Below the pieces are notes generated by a model, which saw nothing but the letters and a program-made list of their open reading frames with translations, had not been told where the DNA came from and ran no database searches. The position numbers and the translations under genes are program-made. This document shows positions 6,449-8,483 of a stretch of 8,483 bases of DNA, piece after piece (positions within the stretch are counted from its first letter, which is position 1; each line of letters starts with the position of its first letter). This DNA comes from Nitrospira sp. (GTDB lineage: Bacteria; Nitrospirota; Nitrospiria; Nitrospirales; Nitrospiraceae), in contig SWDL01000224.1 of NCBI GenBank assembly GCA_005116795.1, positions 1-8,483 of the forward strand, given 5' to 3'.

Positions 6449-6991
6449 ATGTCATTCTACACAAGCCTGCTGATACTCGGAACCGTCACCCTCCTTCTTG
6501 GTTGTGGCCATCCTCTGTCGGCCAGGTCTGTCATCGAGCCGTCGGGTCCTGTGCCCTCCAAGGCCGCTTTTTCCGAACAGGTGCTCTATCCCCTTGCCAA
6601 GCAGACGGCACATGACATCATTGAGCACAAAAAGGCAACCTCTCGGCTGGATGACATGAGGAATCCTGACGATCAGGCGATTCTTGGGGCAATCGGTGGC
6701 GCCGTCCCTATGCTGGGCGTCCTCTTTGGCGCCACCGATGAGCATGATCGGGCCACACTCGAACGGAATCTGGCCTGGCTCGACTCACGGCGGCTCCCGC
6801 TCAAGAAAGAACTCATCGGTCTCTGGGAGTCGAGAATCGAATCAACCGGAACCGGCTACGCCGTGTGCGTGGACGGCAAGAAGCGGGTCTATCACAGCAG
6901 TAAGAACCGCTGGGTCCGTCTCGACGATCTGCCCCATGACTGCCCACGCGTCGAGTTCCAGAGCCTGAAGGCTGATGCCCCGAAGGACTAA
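6449..6991 (+). CDS. putative lipoprotein of unknown function
   Basis: From ATG 6449 the protein is 180 residues and begins with a lipoprotein signal peptide: hydrophobic TSLLILGTVTLLL, then the lipobox LLGC with the lipidated cysteine at residue 19. After that come a Pro/Ser linker, a helical charged stretch (about 43-75), a Gly/Ala-rich hydrophobic segment at 79-95 (LGAIGGAVPMLGVLFGA) that could be a buried or membrane-associated helix, and a C-terminal part with C140 and C165 that may form a disulfide. I recognise no family. The n-region before the hydrophobic core has no Lys or Arg, which is unusual. An upstream in-frame ATG at 6386 would add basic residues (MRERRPSE) but makes a poor signal peptide and has no ribosome-binding site. 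For ATG 6449 the nearest purine run, GGGGA, is about 12 bases away, so translation signals are weak either way. Confidence 0.82.
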   Translation: MSFYTSLLILGTVTLLLGCGHPLSARSVIEPSGPVPSKAAFSEQVLYPLAKQTAHDIIEHKKATSRLDDMRNPDDQAILGAIGGAVPMLGVLFGATDEHDRATLERNLAWLDSRRLPLKKELIGLWESRIESTGTGYAVCVDGKKRVYHSSKNRWVRLDDLPHDCPRVEFQSLKADAPKD

Positions 6992-7085
6992 TCACGGTCG
7001 CCCGCCCATTCTCCCGCCCTTCCGGCATTCCCTCTCGACGCGTCCTTGTTCACTGTCGCCCATTCGGCGCGCGTCTGAAATCAGT

Positions 7086-7102
7086 CAGGCGCGTCGCGCC
7101 TG
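7086..7102. promoter_or_regulatory. 17-bp perfect palindrome, candidate operator
   Basis: CAGGCGCGTCGCGCCTG is two perfect 8-base arms around a single central T. It fills the space just upstream of the -10 box at 7104-7109, where a bound protein would block or contact RNA polymerase. A related half-site-like GGCGCGCGTC lies at about 7066-7075. It has no T-tract behind it, and its one-base centre makes it a poor RNA hairpin, so a DNA-binding site is the better reading. The cognate regulator is not in this window. Confidence 0.5.
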
Positions 7103-7109
7103 CTATAGT
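7101..7109 (+). promoter_or_regulatory. extended -10 promoter (TGCTATAGT)
   Basis: TATAGT at 7104-7109 is preceded by TG-N (7101-7103), the extended -10 arrangement, which can work without a good -35. No TTGACA-like element sits 16-18 bases upstream. Transcription would start near 7116, leaving a leader of about 50 bases before the ATG at 7165. Confidence 0.5.
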
Positions 7110-7164
7110 TCAGGAAAGCCTTGATCCGTCCACAAGACTGGCGGGCGATTCGGAGGGTCTGCCG

Positions 7165-7704
7165 ATGCGCAGCGTGGTGGTCCCGGCGGTACTCGCGCTG
7201 GTGGTGTGCTGTCTCGCGATAGCCTGGACGATGAACCCAGGGACATCCGAGTACCGCAGGGCCGTCCTCCTGCCGTATGCCAAAACCGTCATCGCGAAAT
7301 GGGTCCAGGCCGATCGACAGGTCATCGAAGAACAGGTCGCAATAGGGCTCGCGGCCTACCACCATCATCGGGTGGTGCATGTCGATGGCGTCAAGCTCGC
7401 CCTCCTGAAAACGGTCCCGGGGCTCAGGATGGAATTGACGACGAAGACCGGCGGAGGGGGTGGAGATGTCCCGGCCCGTCTCAGTATCTGGAAGCATCAA
7501 GCGATGATCCACATCATGCTCGGACAGGACTCGGCGGAACAGTCCTTGACGGCGAACTTGACGTTTCACACGACCCGCCAATCCTATGGACTCGCGTCCG
7601 TCTTTACGACCTGCGAAGGCAAGAGTGCGCTCCGCTATGTCGGATTTGGCGGGCGGTTCTCGGCCATCCAGTCGGTGGTCTGTGACCAGCCCGCGCGGAG
7701 TTAG
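7165..7704 (+). CDS. membrane-anchored or secreted protein of unknown function
   Basis: The protein has 179 residues. It starts with a signal peptide or anchor: MR, then hydrophobic SVVVPAVLALVVCCLAIAW (3-21). The cysteines at 15-16 do not fit a lipobox, because no Gly or Ala precedes the first. Next is NPGTSEYRRAVLLPYAK (24-40), which loosely resembles the 'TNPxxxxY' opening of small exported DUF4359-type proteins; I offer this only as a hint. Then come AAYHHHRVVHVDG (63-75), with three consecutive histidines, a five-glycine run (96-100), and a C-terminal half likely rich in beta strands with C150 and C173 that may pair outside the cytoplasm. The start is well supported: GGAGGG (7152-7157) is seven bases before ATG. 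It follows the lipoprotein gene by 173 bp and has its own promoter, so it need not be co-transcribed. Confidence 0.82.
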   Translation: MRSVVVPAVLALVVCCLAIAWTMNPGTSEYRRAVLLPYAKTVIAKWVQADRQVIEEQVAIGLAAYHHHRVVHVDGVKLALLKTVPGLRMELTTKTGGGGGDVPARLSIWKHQAMIHIMLGQDSAEQSLTANLTFHTTRQSYGLASVFTTCEGKSALRYVGFGGRFSAIQSVVCDQPARS

Positions 7705-7719
7705 CCGCGCCGTCCTTTT
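7693..7719 (+). terminator. candidate intrinsic terminator overlapping the stop codon
   Basis: GCGCGG (7693-7698) and CCGCGC (7705-7710) form a perfect six-pair GC stem around the loop AGTTAG, which contains the stop codon of the preceding gene. CGTCCTTTT follows, so a short T-run lies six bases beyond the stem. The compact GC stem plus T-run is terminator-like, though the T-run is short and displaced. Confidence 0.42.
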
Positions 7720-7752
7720 CCCCCTTCCCTGTCCATCTTGACACGAGGATCA

Positions 7753-7768
7753 GGCTGGACATCCAGCC
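7753..7768. terminator. palindromic hairpin between convergent genes
   Basis: GGCTGGA (7753-7759) and TCCAGCC (7762-7768) are perfect inverted repeats with only CA between them, giving a six-pair stem with a four-base loop. It lies about 20 bases beyond the plsY stop on the minus strand and 48 bases beyond the plus-strand stop, so it could block either transcript. Neither side has a T-tract. It could also be a protein-binding palindrome. Confidence 0.35.
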
Positions 7769-7787
7769 ACGAACGTCCAGCGGGGAT

Positions 7788-8429
7788 TCACATGAGCGGT
7801 GAGGATTCCGACGGCTCCGGCGTCTTGTCTTGCCCGATCTTCGGCTCGGTCCCGGCCCGCAAGCGCACCATGTTGGCCTGGTGACGCCAGACGATCAGCG
7901 CCGTCAGCATGACGGCGAACATGAGAAACGGCACAGTCGGTCGTTGCCAGAGCGCCAGCACCGGGAGACAGGCAAAGGCCGTCAGCGCGGCGCCGGATGA
8001 ATAGCGCCAGATCCCGAGCGCCGCTATCCAGATGGCTCCAAGCCCGAGGCCTACCCAGGGCGCCACGCCTGCCACCGCCCCGATCGCCGTCGCCACCCCT
8101 TTGCCGCCTCGAAACTTCAGGAACATCGGAAAGAGATGGCCCAGCACGGCGCAGAACGCCACGGGCAGCACGGTGGTTTCGTCTCCGAGGAGACGTGTGG
8201 CGCCCCATCCAACCAGCCACCCCTTTCCGATGTCTCCGAGGAGGGTCAACGCTCCGGCCGTCTTCCCGCCGACGCGCAGCACATTCGTGAATCCGATGTT
8301 CCCGCTCCCCGCCGAGCGGGGATCGGTGAGACCCAGGGCGCGGGTCGCCAGGACTCCGAATGGAATAGAGCCGAGGAGATAGCCGGTCAGAGAGAGCGCG
8401 ATGAGGGGGGAGAGCGTGTCGCTGAGCAT
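7788..8429 (-). CDS. plsY: glycerol-3-phosphate acyltransferase PlsY
   Basis: PlsY is an integral inner-membrane enzyme that transfers an acyl group from acyl-phosphate to glycerol-3-phosphate, making lysophosphatidic acid, the first step of phospholipid synthesis with PlsX. All three family motifs are present in 213 residues: GSGNIGFTNVLR (41-52), GHLFPMFLKFRGGKGVAT (97-114) and RHQANMVRLRAGTEPK (182-197), plus GSIPFG (20-25) and DIGKG (66-70). Hydrophobic segments near 5-30, 56-80, 87-104, 112-141 and 148-181 fit the several-pass topology. Phe47 replaces the commoner alanine of GSGNIGATN. The C-terminal tail after 197 is hydrophilic. ATG 8429 gives the usual family length, but no ribosome-binding site precedes it; a hairpin occupies that position. 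The frame stays open to the window edge with no other start codon. Confidence 0.97.
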   Translation of the reverse strand: MLSDTLSPLIALSLTGYLLGSIPFGVLATRALGLTDPRSAGSGNIGFTNVLRVGGKTAGALTLLGDIGKGWLVGWGATRLLGDETTVLPVAFCAVLGHLFPMFLKFRGGKGVATAIGAVAGVAPWVGLGLGAIWIAALGIWRYSSGAALTAFACLPVLALWQRPTVPFLMFAVMLTALIVWRHQANMVRLRAGTEPKIGQDKTPEPSESSPLM

Positions 8430-8439
8430 GGATGAGAGC

Positions 8440-8479
8440 GGCGTCGGCCAGGGACGATTACCACCCCCTGGCCGACACC
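8440..8479 (-). promoter_or_regulatory. 14-bp hairpin just upstream of plsY
   Basis: GTCGGCCAGGG (8443-8453) and CCCTGGCCGAC (8466-8476) are perfect 11-base inverted repeats around a 12-base loop. In minus-strand RNA the stem extends by a U-G wobble (8477/8442) and two G-C pairs (8478/8441, 8479/8440) to 14 pairs. In plus-strand RNA the 8442/8477 position is a C-A mismatch, so the structure suits a minus-strand transcript. The stem ends ten bases before the plsY ATG, where a ribosome-binding site would be. It may be a leader structure controlling plsY translation, or the terminator of an upstream minus-strand gene outside the window; no T-tract follows it. Confidence 0.55.
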
Positions 8480-8483
8480 TGAC

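Noticed and set aside
6261..6473. A 70-codon plus-strand frame before the lipoprotein
   Set aside because: It starts at TTG with no ribosome-binding site, has unbiased composition, and overlaps the lipoprotein start in another frame.
7738..7743. A perfect TTGACA between the convergent genes
   Set aside because: No -10-like sequence lies 16-18 bases downstream (the position reads ATCCAG), and a plus-strand promoter there would point into the end of plsY.
7750..8220. A 156-codon minus-strand frame inside plsY
   Set aside because: It is out of frame with a plsY that contains all family motifs; its composition is that of a GC-rich shadow.
1..8483. Search for mobile elements, CRISPR repeats, tRNA or toxin-antitoxin pairs
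   Set aside because: No transposase or integrase, no regularly spaced repeats, no tRNA-like cloverleaf and no convincing toxin-antitoxin gene pair were seen by eye on either strand.

Overview
This is GC-rich bacterial chromosome, densely packed, with no mobile element, rRNA, tRNA or CRISPR array visible. The mix suggests a Nitrospirota/Nitrospira-like organism: a tiny 'MECPRCQG' zinc-ribbon protein, radC beside a secreted-looking yqgE, an EF-G2-type GTPase, and an RCK_C/HtrA gene pair. That assignment is inference from gene content; no marker gene here settles it.

Left edge (1-530). An unidentified frame may run in from the left and stop at 186. It overlaps a composite site: a TTGACC/TATAAT promoter look-alike that is also an AGGAGG ribosome-binding site plus ATG, followed by a strong hairpin. 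On the minus strand is a 60-residue zinc-ribbon protein (183-365). Its start is fixed by an internal GGAGG site. A 165-bp gap then leads to the divergent radC.

Plus-strand cluster (531-4137). radC (JAMM-family, UPF0758) overlaps yqgE/algH by ATGA. yqgE is followed after 62 bp by a 702-residue EF-G-like GTPase with its own AAGGGGGG ribosome-binding site. The YqgE protein carries an apparent N-terminal signal peptide, unusual for a family thought to be cytoplasmic. The EF-G-like GTPase has non-standard switch and G4 motifs.

Minus-strand operon (6221-4186). A coiled-coil protein ending in an RCK_C (TrkA-C) domain overlaps, again by ATGA, a complete Do/HtrA periplasmic serine protease with two PDZ domains. 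The pair converges on the EF-G-like gene.

Envelope hypotheticals (6449-7704, plus). A lipoprotein of unknown function is followed by a membrane-anchored or secreted protein of unknown function. The second gene has its own extended -10 promoter, abutted by a perfect 17-bp palindrome that looks like an operator.

Right edge (7788-8483, minus). A complete plsY (glycerol-3-phosphate acyltransferase) is preceded by a 14-bp hairpin ending ten bases before its ATG, where a ribosome-binding site would normally lie.

The functions spread over DNA/translation housekeeping (RadC, EF-G-like) and the cell envelope (YqgE, HtrA, the RCK_C protein, the lipoprotein, the anchored protein, PlsY). I see no defence, biosynthetic or mobile system. 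The most interesting material is the regulatory structures, the exported YqgE and the RCK_C/HtrA coupling.
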